Below are positions 12,301-24,000 of a stretch of DNA of 64,000 nucleotides, one piece after another (the first letter of the stretch is position 1; the number at the start of each line of letters is the position of its first letter). The stretch is from Enoplolaimus lenunculus (taxonomy: Eukaryota > Nematoda > Enoplea > Enoplida > Thoracostomopsidae): contig JASANG010004088.1 in the NCBI GenBank assembly GCA_030248215.1, positions 94,601 to 158,600 on the forward strand. The letters run 5' to 3'. A model generated the notes under the pieces. That model worked only from the letters and a program-made list of their open reading frames with translations. It was not told the origin of the DNA and ran no database searches. The position numbers and the translations under genes were made by a program.

Positions 12301-14523
12301 AGCGCCACCCTAACGGTGGGGAATCGATGGATATTCCGCCTTAGAAGTTGTAACTGAGAAAAAATTTTAAGCTTTATATAACAAATTGACTTAATTTCCA
12401 GGGCCAGAGCAGCCACCCCCATATTCATCATTTAGGGCGCCCACACCTAAAAGGGTCCCATCACTCAAAATAATATTTCTGATATATAAGAAAAAATTTC
12501 TCACATTTAAGAAATATAACTAGCAAGGTGCACTTGAAAAGTGTTCCTGTTATAACAGAAAAGATTTCAGAAAAGCTTTGAAATAAAGTCTGAAAATATA
12601 CGTTTTGCAGTTTTTTTGAAAAATTGTCTTAAATATCAAAAACTTTTCAGATTTGCCACAGAAAATACTTTTCTGAATAAATTCAGAAATACTTTTTTAT
12701 GTGCACCCAAACCGGCTGAAACAAAAACCTCAGAAGTTTTATAATGCGTCTGGCATCTCGATTGCTTAGCTCCGCGAGTTTGGGGGCCACCACCCTGGAA
12801 TTTCATTGGAGCCCCCACCCCTGTCTGCTCCTGCACTGTTAATTTCGGTGGTCGAACCCCGTTTAAAATTTTAACGGTCCGGCCTCTAATCGAGCACCGG
12901 TGTAGCATAAGCACCGATCAGTGGCATACAGTGCAAACCTAAGGTTTGCACTATACTCCCCACCGGACGCCGCCGCACGCCAACACGCGCCAACCAAATA
13001 GATCTTGCCGATATTCCCATTAGCAACGCATGCATAGCGACGTCCGGCGGCGACGTGCGGCGGCACGCGACAGCGTCTGGCACAGTAACGTACAACCCTA
13101 ATGGTAAAAAGTACTAAGGAAAAATATGAATCATTTTTCAGACCCGTATGTTAAATTGTGGCTGATCGATCAAGGCAACCGAATTGAAAAACACAAAACA
13201 CACGTCAAATCACATTGTTTGGCACCGGTTTTCAATGAAACGTTCAATTTTTGCATCGTTCCTGAACGAATGGCGAACAAAATTCAACTTGCGGTTACGG
13301 TAAAGTTTAAATAGCTGCGTTTGTCGGAAGCTGTTCTGAAATATTTCAAGAGAGCAAGTTCATTTTAGCAAACGGATATAATAATGGAACGGATAGTGTC
13401 AAAGTTGAAACTTTACGGTCCGTAATAGACCAAAGAATGTAATATAAAAACATTTATAATTTCATTAAATGCTAGTAAGCAATAGTTTAAATGAGCGATA
13501 TCATACTTCCATCTGTACTATATTCGCAACAAGTAATACAACTTGAGTTAATTCCGGCTATCAGCTAACTTGTTTCTCGATATATTAATATGAAAAAATA
13601 CCAATATATATTTGGGATCCGAGTCGCATGCAATTTGCTAAATTTTTTCACTAAAAGATAATCAGAATTTTTAGCAAATTCGTTAAAATGCCTTTCACAA
13701 TCTATGTTGCAAATAAAGAGGATGCCCGGACCAGCTGAATCTCCGGCCGGCGACGAGTCTTATTTTGACCACACCAAGCCAAACCTTTAGAGTGTTCCAC
13801 TAAAATTTTTTAGTACTCGCAATTTGAGTTCTTCTGAGACTTTTCAATAATTTCTGAAAGTTTTGAGTACCTTAAATTCCACAAATTTGTGTAATGTACT
13901 GTGATTTGTAAGCCATTCCCATGTAGAGTATGCTTTGAAGAGCAATTTATTACGGAAGACAGTATACGCCAAATAATACGCAATGCATATTGTAAAATAG
14001 TTTACTCATATGTGACGTTTGGTGCAAAATTTATTACGACACGTCACAGTCGCACTCGAACTCGAGCGTCCTGTTTCTATAGCTGAGTTGTGGCGAATTC
14101 AAGCTTGAAATTTGAGCCCGTATTCTCAAATGCGAATAGCATCTATCATCAGTTAGCGGTAGGTTTTCCAACTGTACAGCAGGACAAACCTAATGAGACA
14201 AATACGCTGAATTTTGAACCTTACAATATGCTGGCTCAAAAGTTAAAATACCTATCACCAACTGTGGACAGGTGCTACACACATTTAAGAATACGGGCCT
14301 TGATCTTCTATATTAAATAGATGATATTCACGAACACCAGGTTTTTATTTCTATTCATTTTCCACAGGTTATGGATCACGACATTTTAAGCAGCAACGAC
14401 GAAATAGGACACGTAATCATTGGTCCTCGCGGCTCAGAGACGGGCAAAAAGCAATGGCGCGAAGTTCTGGCGAACCCTGGTGTCCCGCTTGGCATGTGGC
14501 ATACATTATCTCCAAAATTTTGA
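3329..14523 (+). CDS. synaptotagmin (double-C2 calcium sensor), complete, nine exons
   Basis: Exons: 3329-3501, 4577-4688, 5137-5257, 5798-5941, 9497-9540, 10262-10393, 11515-11629, 13142-13299 and 14368-14523; 1155 nt, 384 aa, every junction GT-AG and phase-matched. Synaptotagmins are membrane-anchored calcium sensors that drive vesicle fusion. Residues 5-28 form one membrane helix with almost no luminal part, followed by a basic-rich linker. C2A (about 110-235) starts at IGKVQFGLSYD and keeps the calcium aspartates in DVMGSSDPYV and LDHDRFTRDDPMGE. C2B (about 245-375) keeps them in DLSGTSDPYV and MDHDILSSNDEIG, and ends in the family's typical WHTL. Both C2 domains should therefore bind calcium. 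C2A wording is closest from memory to Syt7, but the paralogue is not settled. A candidate extra exon lies at 5357-5464. The start is the only ATG opening the membrane-helix exon; upstream non-coding exons may exist. Confidence 0.92.
3502..4576 (+). other. synaptotagmin intron 1
   Basis: GTAAGT donor and TTGTAG acceptor. Contains degenerate GCCTAAG hexamers around 3600-3700 and no other recognised feature. Confidence 0.8.
4771..4917. mobile_element. MITE with internal CCTAAG hexamers, copy 1
   Basis: Ends GGCCAATGTTACTTTTAGG and TTTAAAAGTGACATGGGCC are inverted repeats. The centre holds CTAAGCCTAAGACTAAGC. Related copies are at 24050-24210 and 56542-56716. It lies in synaptotagmin intron 2. 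Confidence 0.7.
5357..5464 (+). CDS. candidate alternative cassette exon of the synaptotagmin gene
   Basis: A 108-nt open segment lies between a T-rich acceptor (ATTTTTAG) and a GTGATA donor, 99 bases after exon 3. It enters and leaves in phase 1, the same phase as the flanking exon junction, so inclusion would add 36 residues without shifting frame. It encodes a small hydrophobic stretch (GLKVAGVSLGVATANAVLAL) followed by basic and then acidic residues. If the donor is not used, the frame stops five codons later, giving a C2-less, tail-anchored-like product. Insertion would split C2A before its calcium loop. This is inferred from splice signals and phase only; it could instead be chance or an exon of another transcript. 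Confidence 0.4.
7803..8333. mobile_element. MITE with AAGCCCTATTCACACGT ends
   Basis: The left end AAAGCCCTATTCACACGT and right end ACGTGTGAACAGGGCTT are near-perfect inverted repeats about 17 bp long. The 531-bp element is non-coding. The internal half-sites ATTCATCGTGAATAAATTGCAG and its relatives recur. Confidence 0.75.
8972..9035 (+). repeat. tRNA-Thr-like relic / SINE head
   Basis: A-box-like TAGCTCAATGGTAACGGCAG, anticodon stem GCGGA/TCCGT around loop CCGGTAA (central GGT, threonine). The T arm (GCGGATTTTATCC) lacks the TTCGA core, so I do not call a functional tRNA. Confidence 0.5.
12139..12314. mobile_element. MITE, GTATAGCGC palindrome family
   Basis: Outer ends GGGTGCCGCTCTACTT and AAGTACAGCGCCACCC are inverted. 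The interior is a palindromic set of GACGGACG and CGTCCGTC arms. Related copies: 22249-22466, 34980-35037, 46520-46680, probably 12940-13102. It lies in synaptotagmin intron 7. Confidence 0.65.
12940..13102. mobile_element. GC-rich palindromic MITE
   Basis: The arms CCGGACGCCGCCGCACG and ACGTGCGGCGGC plus GACGTCCGGCGG fold back on each other, flanked by TTTGCACTATACT and GTAACGTACAACCC. It ends about 40 bases before synaptotagmin exon 8, close to its branch-point region. Confidence 0.55.
14115..14299. mobile_element. MITE, CCCGTATTCTC family, best copy
   Basis: Left end AGCCCGTATTCTCAAATG and right end CACATTTAAGAATACGGGC form clean inverted repeats. Inside, ATCATCAGTTAGCGGTAGG and CTATCACCAACTGTGG are a second imperfect inverted pair. 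Lies in synaptotagmin intron 8, about 70 bp before the last exon. Confidence 0.75.
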
Positions 14524-14645
14524 AGATAACTAAAAAATATTTTGCCACTGAAGATTACCGTTAAATTACTCAAGATCCAAAAACTATACATACTTTACCT
14601 GAAAATCTGTATATGCACGGTAAATTTTAAGCATAATTGAGAAAA

Positions 14646-14651
14646 AATAAA
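14646..14651 (+). terminator. poly(A) signal AATAAA for synaptotagmin
   Basis: First AATAAA on the plus strand after the stop codon, 123 bases downstream. A short 3' UTR is inferred. Confidence 0.5.
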
Positions 14652-17105
14652 GTATATATAGCTACTACATACGACTGGCAAAGGTGCTCTGTTTGGAATT
14701 TGGTTTTCCAACAAATACCAAAAGTTCATTTCAGTGCAATCCTATTTTGAGAATCAGAGCACAAGATTTGAACAATTATGCTTGTTTTTTATACGATATC
14801 TCTGAGTTTCAGCGTGATGCTGTTTATCAGGAATGTATTAAATTTGCATATATACTTGAGTGTTTTCGGCGTTCAAACACAAAATGTAGCTTTCGAAATA
14901 GACCAAAACGTATATATTGTAAAATATATAAAAAAATTCAATCTGCTTGATTATTTTTACCCTTTAAACGTGGTCTTGAAATGTTGTACCAACTATATCC
15001 AGATAAATACACAAATTCAAGTGATCAATAAAATACGAAGCGATATATTAATAATATGTGCGTGCCAATATGACGTGGGTGCTATTAAATGTTTCGAGTG
15101 AAATTTACGACACTCAGAAATCTGCATCCCGCACTGCTGAATAAACAAGTTGAATCAGACAGTGGATGCTGAACGCCGCTCATAATTATATGTCCATCCT
15201 CTGAACGCTGAATATTTCTGCTGACTTTATAGTAAATGAATCGTTCCGGCAGTTTTTCGAATTTTTCGTTGAAGCCCAACGCACCCAATTTATCATTCTT
15301 CCGTTTTTTTCATTTTACTGCACAATACGAATTTTATTCAAAAATTCGATCACAATGATTGTAAATCAACACTTGGGACACGTATTTCGATGTCATAAGT
15401 ACCACAAACTAGTGGCTTCTAATTTGATGAAATACTGGTTTACATTAAAGTTTTAATAAAAGTTTACGCTACTCAGTTGAACTTAACAGTCATTGCAATG
15501 GTCTGTCTTAGACATACGCTGAACGAACGAGTCTGGACGCCTACAGGTCTACTTATAAATAGACAGGCTCTTGCACACTTTCCTTACCATTACGTTTACT
15601 CTGGCTTGGATTTACATTAAAAAATGCTGCTTATACTTTTAAGCCTTTGCCTAAGTCTTTGCCTAAGCCGGAGATTGGTTCTCTGAGCCCCACTGTCTAC
15701 GCCCGTTATGCATCGAACACAATTTTGCGAGACCAAAATTGATATGAAGTACTATATTTTCAGTTGACATTTAACAGCCTCTAAAAGCGCCACTGAAGAT
15801 GTGGTAGGAACAAACATGAGCTATTTCTTTAAAATATTCCATACTTTTTCTCGAAATCTATCGAGCTTTTAACATCAAAATAAACAATCAAAAATAGTTT
15901 GGCTCGCAAAAACAATTAAGCCATAGCAGCCAACAAAAGATATGAGTTAACTAGACCATTCCATAAGCTGTTTTTAATAAGAAACTGTCATGATTTAACT
16001 AAATTTCGGAAAGGAGCTTATGTAACCTATCAAACATTTTTAAGCTGAATGCGCTTGTTAGGCCCGTCAAAAATAGTTTGACTAGTAAACGTACTTGTAC
16101 GCATGTGAAACTTGGTGCCTTAAAGTTTTCATTTTGTATACGTACATAACTGTGTTAAATACTAATTATTTATGCTTATATGAATATTTGTTCTGTACTG
16201 GAACGGTGCCCAAAATACGTATGTGGGGCGTTCCAGCTTTAATATAGATATAAACAGGGGGCATCACGGCAAATTATTCTTGGGGTTTACATTTTAACAG
16301 TGTTTAAAAAAGTATAATTGTTGCCAAATTACTGGCGGCTAAATTTTAAAAAAAAGGTTAGCAAAATTAAAACGAAAATAACTTTTAAATAGCCTTTACG
16401 CTAGGAACTTCCGCATTGGAACTGTTGTAGTATTGGTACCCCGACGCATAAACTAATATTAATAGAGACGGCTTCCACATCGTCTCAAAAATAATTGATT
16501 CTACGCAACAAAGCTGAGGAAAAATTTTGCTGTCAAACCATTTTTACATCCAAACCACATTAATTCGTTTCTTATATTTGACATTATTTTTTCAATAATC
16601 AAGAGATATTATTGTATTTGTAGCTGCTGATTGCTGCCGCTTTTATGTTCTCTTACTTTGATAAAGCGAGCATGCACTTTTTTGGGCTGTTCGGCGTGCT
16701 TTATATATCTGGATGAGCTCGGGCTCTTAGCCAGAGGTGGGCAAAGTGGGGCTCAGTATCCCCTGAAAGAATTTTGTCCCCTCTAATCTTCAATAGTTGA
16801 AGCAATCAAAGTAAACCATATGACAGGGTACCGTGGATCAAAATGGTACCGACCGGTTTCATCGTATTAATCAGAAGATATAAAGCTATGCCAGTTTGTG
16901 TTTAATGATCAGAAATACGATAAATATTGATGTTTGCGCTTAATATCAGATCACTTTAAAAAACGTTGTCTATTTCTATATATCTCGGTTGTAGACAGAT
17001 AAATTATTCTAAGGACACTTCCGATCATCTAATATGTAATATATTGAGGCTGTCATAGTGTATGAGGGTAAGCAAGCTTATAATGGTATATATACCTACA
17101 TTAAA

Positions 17106-17311
17106 TGGCCCATGTAAAGATCAGGACGGAACGTTTTTCTGTGGGACTCAAGTAGAGTAAGCTTAAGCTTTAGTCTATTTTTTGCTTGGCTTAGGCATAG
17201 GCTTAGGCTTAGAAAAAAACTCATTCTTACGCTTAGGCTTAGGCATAGGCTTAGGCTTAGGCATAGGAATAGCTTATAATACTGTTCCGCCCTGTTCTTT
17301 ACATTGGTCCA
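17106..17311. mobile_element. MITE with TGGCCCATGTAAAGA ends and hexamer core
   Basis: Left end TGGCCCATGTAAAGATCAGG and right end GTTCTTTACATTGGTCCA are inverted, followed inward by GGACGGAACGTT and ACTGTTCCGCCC. The centre is CTTAGGCTTAGG-type hexamers. TTAAA lies at both outer edges. Part of the same end appears at 19180-19215 and 25645-25665. Confidence 0.7.
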
Positions 17312-17364
17312 TTAAATTTGTCGTAACTAGATTTTTCGGCTCGTGTATATAGGACTAATAGTCC

Positions 17365-17590
17365 ATGTTATACTCTGGCTTAGGCTAGCTTAGGTTTACA
17401 CACTTTTTTCAACGCTTCGGCTTATTCTTAGAATTATGCTTAATCTACAGTTACGGAGCTAAAAGTTTCCCAATTTGTCGTTGAGAGAATAATGAAGGAG
17501 TTACCCTCAGCATAAAATATCTATTAAGCCTAAACCCTAAAACCAGATCACAAAGCTAAACTTAAGCCTAGGTTTAAGAGAACACGTTGA
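17365..17590. repeat. degenerate CCTAAG/CTTAGG hexamer tract
   Basis: Scattered CTTAGG, CTAAACC and CCTAAG units. Not a continuous telomere-like array. Confidence 0.5.
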
Positions 17591-18047
17591 ACGTCTACGA
17601 TTATATTTCGGAAAATATTGTATGCACTGGCTAGTTTTTGAAGAGTAAAAATTGTAGCTTCGGGTTTAATATTTAGCAGGTATGACGCTGGCACTTATGG
17701 TTGATAGCGATGAAATCAAATAGATTTACATAAAACAGATATTCTCAATTCGCATGTTTTCGCCGGATTCCTCTGTAAACGAATGTACCTTATTACTGGT
17801 ATGAAATAAGTTACTGGATATTAACGGGATAATATTATTTATACCGTTAGTTATTGAATCGTACACACGAAGTGTTTATAGACCATCCACCTCTGTCCAG
17901 TTTGTTAAAGGTGAGATTTGGTCTGAAATGAATTGTTGCGTTTTCAAATTCGTTAGTTTTTATCTTGACAAAATTTGAATAAAAATTATTTAAAATATAA
18001 CACTAAAAATTACGTTTAACTTAAAATAATTCATGAAATATTGAATT

Positions 18048-21000
18048 ATGTCGACAACCACAGCAAACTATGTGTCTCCGGTTGTTTGCGATTCAGAAGT
18101 CGTTTCCGAACAACCTTCAACGAACGAAGAGTCGCAAGGTATAATACAAAATATGACCCAGCTATAGAAGCCTCCTTAGGTACTGAGCCTAAGTTTAACC
18201 CTAAGCCTAAGCCTAAGCATCAACCCATAGCTCAAGCTTAAACCTATACTTTCCATATTGTATTTGTCACAATGCCTTCTCTTTTAACCGGTAGACCTTT
18301 ATTAATTACAAGGGCCAAAATTACCTGAAATCATAGTGCAAAATACATAAAATGCAGTGTCGTAGCCAGGATTTCAATTTGTGAAAATCAAAGCACAATG
18401 TTTTTGAGACACCGGAACGAGTGAGAAAAATGTTTTAATATTTAGCTGACAAAAATTTATTTTTAAGCTTCAAGCACACTCTCAAAAACTGATGTTATGA
18501 TATATACTCTGTTTAAGAATAAATGTGCGTTTTTTACAGAAATTTCGTGAGATATATCCCAAATACAGCACTTAACGCATCGCACATTTGGCAATTAATG
18601 TAATCAAGTAACGACGTAGGCATTTGAGAAGAAAAAATTATAACAGACAAACTGAAGAGGATAAAAAATAATTATATCTAATTATAAATTGTTTACAGGC
18701 AAATATAACACTTATCAAGCACAACATGTAAGGGCTAGAGAAGTTTCTGCTGAATTCTATATTTTTGAAAGCAATTTATACCTACTAATTCAGATCGAAA
18801 ATTATAATTCTTAAATTTTTAGGCAAAATCAAAGCTTTTTCAGTATAGTTAAAATTGATTTTCACGAGTTTGTTTAGGGTTGCCTTAAAATTGTATCTAT
18901 TTTAGTTGACAGCAAAACGGAATCAATGAATGAAATTGCACACCGGTTCAGTGCACTTGAAGATTTCCGAAAGATAAACGAACAGCAAACAGCAGGAATA
19001 GTTAAATGTAACGAAATATTTGTTTCGTTACAATAGAACTACCGGCAAATGTGTTATATAGGGTCATGTATATGCATATTTCTGCGTAATAAATTTACAC
19101 CTAAGCCTAATCCTAAAGCAAATGCTAAGCCTATGCAAACGAATAAGTCTGAAGGTTAAACTCATTCTATTGCAGTCCGGTGGAGAAACGTTCCGCTCTT
19201 GATCTTTACATGGGACGATCTTTCAGTGAATAATGCATCTCTAGTGTATACTGTAGTGACCCGAATAAGAGGGGGGACTGATATTTATTTGGCCTCTTAA
19301 GAGGGCACCCCCCTCTGTTATTCGGTTACGGACTCTTATTTATTTTTAACATACGCTCCGCCGTTCTTCGTTACTGTAATATATCCGGTACTGCAACTAT
19401 CCGCTGAATTGAACGTTTATTTGTCTTGTGTCAATAGCTTGAGCGATAACGATTATACTTCGGAACGTATTTTCAAATTTTAAGTACGCTTTAAAGTTTA
19501 GAACTCAAATTATTTGGGTCTGGACTCTTTTATGCGCTACAATAGGGATAATTGACATTTATGTACTCTAATTAGTGTTTAGGGACTCTATACGCTTACG
19601 GACTCTTATTAGGGATACAGACTCCTATTGATTAGTACTCAAAATGGGGACCCACTCTTATTAGGGATACAGACTCCTATTGATTAGTACTCAAAATGGG
19701 GACTCACTCTTATTAGGGATACAGACTCCTATTGATTAGTACTCAAAATGGGGACCCCCACTTATTACCCGTCCCCCTCTTATTCGGGTCAATACAGTAT
19801 ATCCGGTAACCAATATCTATATTTCTAAAGCTGGAATGTCTACAATACGTAATTTTTACACCCCTTGCAACAAAATTTTGTACTGTAACATCCTAATTAC
19901 CACCGATTACAAACATGGCGCACTCACAGCAGGGTGGTGTTTCACGTATTACAACCACTTTGTCTGTATATACAATATGCCTAAGATGCCGAACAATGTT
20001 CTTAAGTGTGGTCCGTAGCTAGTTAACCATGTTTAGTAATACAGCGGTTCCAAACATTTTCAGATGGGACCGTTCGGTAGTTTCACATATTACAACCATT
20101 TTGTCTGTATATACAATATGCCTAACATGCCGAACAATGTTCTTAAGTGTGGTCCGTAGCTAGTTAACCATGTTTAGTAATACAGCGGTTCCAAACATTT
20201 TCAGATGGGACCGTTCGGTAGTTTCACATATTACAACCATTTTGTCTGTATATACAATATGCCTAACATGCCGAACAATGTTCTTAAGTGTGGTCCGTAG
20301 CTAGTTAACCATGTTTAGTAATACAGCGGTTCCAAACATTTTCAGATGGGACCGTTCGGTAGTTTCACATATTACAACCATTTTGTCTGTATATACAATA
20401 TGCCTAACATGCCGAACAATGTTCTTAAGTGTGGTCCGTAGCTAGTTAACCATGTTTAGTAATACAGCGGTTCCAAACATTTTCAGATGGGACCGTTCGG
20501 TAGTTTCACATATTTCACTAAAGCCGGAATAACAATTATTCTGCATTCCAAAAATTTTTGCATTGACACTAATCCCCTTGTCTCTCTAACGTACGATTCA
20601 CGAAAACGATACAGCGCAACTAGTAAAAACATCGCTTAACCCTTTCTCACATGAATATTTTCTATTCCCCTGAGACCTACTTTTATGCTAGGATTCGAAC
20701 TCCGGTGACTGGAGTGGGAGGCGTATACCATCACCACTCAGCTATAGGAGCTTGACTCTCGAGCCCGAGGGGGCTCTCACGTATTGTGGTGATTTAGTAC
20801 TATGTATACGTGTTGCAATTCTTAAACACGGTGCGATATACATTATTTAACGTATATACACTGCGCTAAGTTGCCTATAGGCAACTCAATGTGAGAAGGG
20901 GATATAGATAGTAAACTGAAAATTTTTCGCTTAACCCTTTCTCACATGAATATTTTCTATTCCCCTGAGACCTACTTTTATGCTAGGATTCGAACTCCGG

Positions 21001-24000
21001 TGACTGGAGTGGGAGGCGTATACCATCACCACTCAGCTATAGGAGCTTGACTCTCGAGCCCGAGGGGGCTCTCACGTATTGTGGTGATTTAGTACTATGT
21101 ATACGTGTTGCAATTCTTAAACACGGTGCGATATACATTATTTAACGTATATACACTGCGCTAAGTTGCCTATAGGCAACTCAATGTGAGAAGGGGATAT
21201 AGATAGTAAACTGAAAATTTTTCGCTTAACCCTTTCTCACATGAATATTTTCTATTTCCCCTGAGACCTACTTTAATGCTTGGATTCTAACTCCGGTGAC
21301 TGCAGTGGGAGGCGTATACCATCACCACTCAGCTATAGGAGCTTGGCGCTCGAGCCCGAGGGGGCTCTCACGTCTTGTAGTGATTTAGTACTATGTATAC
21401 GTGTTGCATTTGTTAAACACGGTGCGATATATATTATTTAACGTATATACACTGCGCTAAGTTGCCTATAGGCAACTCAATGTGAGAAGGGTTAATTTTA
21501 GTAGCTATGGTATTTATATTTACCTCAAATTTTGATTTAGATAGTAGATCAGAAACGATTAACGACATCGCTTCACAACTGAGTGTGTTGCAAAACGTGA
21601 CACAGCTGAGCATTCACCGGGACGCGGAATTAGTTCAATGTAAGCAAAAAAATAATATAAAACGTTTCTACTAAAAAGGATGTACTGAAAATTGATTCAG
21701 GTTTTATATGGCGTTCCACAAATGTTATTATTATATTTCTGTCAGGTAAAAAACCTTGAATCGTTGATCCATTGTTAACAATTTCTAAATCAATATTTTG
21801 TCATCTTTTATCTTTTATGCCGTCTAAAATCGTCGGCAGTATGGCAGACCCGCAGCCAGCCCACCTTGCTAGGGAGGCCAAAACTTTTCAGGAGAGGATT
21901 CAAAGGTTTTTAACGACTTACAAGCAAGAATTGAAATCTAGGGTGGGAAAAATTTTTCCAAGGGGACTGAGCTCCCTGGGCCCCCCTTGGCTACGGGCCC
22001 GCACTATGAATTATCAATTAGTAAACGAAATAAAGCACTTTTTCGCACAAAAAAACGCTGTAGGATATGCCAGTCGTTATCCACATTTTGTTACGATTAC
22101 CAACAAAATTCAGATGGGATAGATTAAATACGCAACGCGCTTTGGTGGTTTTGCACAATAAAACATTGGACAAAGTGATATTTCCTTAAAGTTAATGAAA
22201 AGAACTTAATAAAAGTTTCAAGCATATGAGTATATTTCAAATGTACTCTAAGGGTTGCGCTATACTTTTTAACTACCTCAACGCTGACCAGCGCCGTTCG
22301 TCCCGTCCGTCGCCGTTCGTTCCGTCCGTCACCGTGCGTCACTGGCCGTCGTCGTACGGTATTGCAGGTGAGTAATTCGTGTACGACACGGCAGGATGAC
22401 GGACGACGCGGGCGGGTGACAGACGGTGACTATTAACAGCGCCGTTTGACAAGTATAGCACAACATTACTCTAAGATTATTCGAATCTTCGTTTAAAGCA
22501 ACTGCGGTGTATATTTCCATTTCAGCAGCGTCGTTTTGCACAATGACAAAGTTTTATTCCATGTCAACATCGCATAATTCAGTTGTATTTCAAGTACTTG
22601 AAGGTGAGTTCATCTTACTGTTAAAAGAATTATGTGGGCGACCTGAGAAGATTCCGGTTAAGACTTTGCAAGTATGACGTTCGGTGAATAAAATCTTACA
22701 GCTGCTCCAGATATAAGCCTAGGTGCCGTATAATATTGAACTGTAAACTTTAGACATTTTCACATATTTAGCATTTAGCGCTATAACTGTGTAGACTTAC
22801 AGACGAGCATCTGTGAATTTTACTGAATAGAGAATTGATATTTGAGTTACTGGTAAGTTCTACTCGCCGGGGTACACCAGCTAATAAATGAGGCCTACAT
22901 TGGCGAAGGCCAAGGTCATATATTGGCGAAAGGAACCCCTCACGAGCGAAACGATCGAGATTCGAAATGCTAGTTTAGTGATTTGTAACGTATTAACTGT
23001 TGCTATTCATTAATAAAATTTTCTTCTTTATGTTTTGTCCTGGATGCAAACTTCATTGTTCCCAAAAATGAGCGACGGCGCTGTGGCTGCTGCGCAGTTG
23101 TCGATAACCCATAACAGGTAATAAATGTTTGTTTTAGATACAGATTGTTGTTCGAACTATTGCTGTGTAACGTCAAAACCATTTCAACTTAATATAATTG
23201 GACCATGTGGAACCAATTTAATACGACTCGATCGCCCGTGTCATCCGTGTGCCTCTGAATGTGCTTGTTGCAGTTGTATCTGTTGTTACAATTATTTGAA
23301 TGTAAGTAGTTTTCTCAGAGGTCCGTCGTACGCAATTATAAGACGGGTCGCATCCATCCTCATGAGTGCGCTCCTGGGCGATGCACCAGTAGTATTTGCA
23401 GTTAGAATTATTTCAGTTTAAATGGTCTTCTCTGGAGCACGCCATGCGCATTTAAAGGGGATCGCAGCCCTTGCGAGTTCCTCTGAGTGCGCTCTTGGGC
23501 TATTACAGCAGTTGTATTTAGTGGTACAACTATTTAAATTTAAGTACTTTTCACAGTGGCATACGGAAAAGTTAGAATTGAGGCCGACAGCTTTAACATG
23601 GCGAATAAAATCTTGGTTGTCAGAGTAACGTTAGATAGGACAATCAGGAACTTCAAAACCGGTAGCAGAAGGCACGTTTCTGAACTGCTGAAGTATAAAA
23701 TTATAACAACACAAAATTTCATAGTTCTGTGATAAAACTCACATGAAAGATGACTGCCCTATTGTCCATCCATCATTAAATACGTTTATGGTAAGCCACG
23801 TCAGCATTAGGCATATCAATTTGTAATGGGACCACGTCTTTTACGCCCACCCTTTCAATACACTCCGAGTTTTGAATTTGCAGTTGTTTGCTGCTGTAAA
23901 CGCTAATTGGTTTAGTGGGTACACCGGGTTACGGTATCCTGAGTTTAATTCGAGCATTTGGGGCTAATTATACCGGTACAAGGGGTAGGATTTCATAGAA

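Larger units (their letters stand above)
14524..18047. other. intergenic region between synaptotagmin and scramblase
   Basis: Begins with the synaptotagmin 3' UTR. Contains the MITE at 17106-17311 and CCTAAG hexamer tracts at 17365-17590. A minus-strand frame ending at 15085 (about 75 codons) is noted under findings. The rest shows nothing recognisable. Confidence 0.6.

Noticed and set aside
17160-17290. Interstitial telomere array
   Set aside because: Hexamers are degenerate, short and bounded by MITE ends, so they are element content rather than a telomere.
21772-22122. 116-codon frame in a scramblase intron
   Set aside because: Covers a GGCCCGTAGCC-family MITE, and the same frame is not kept in other copies.
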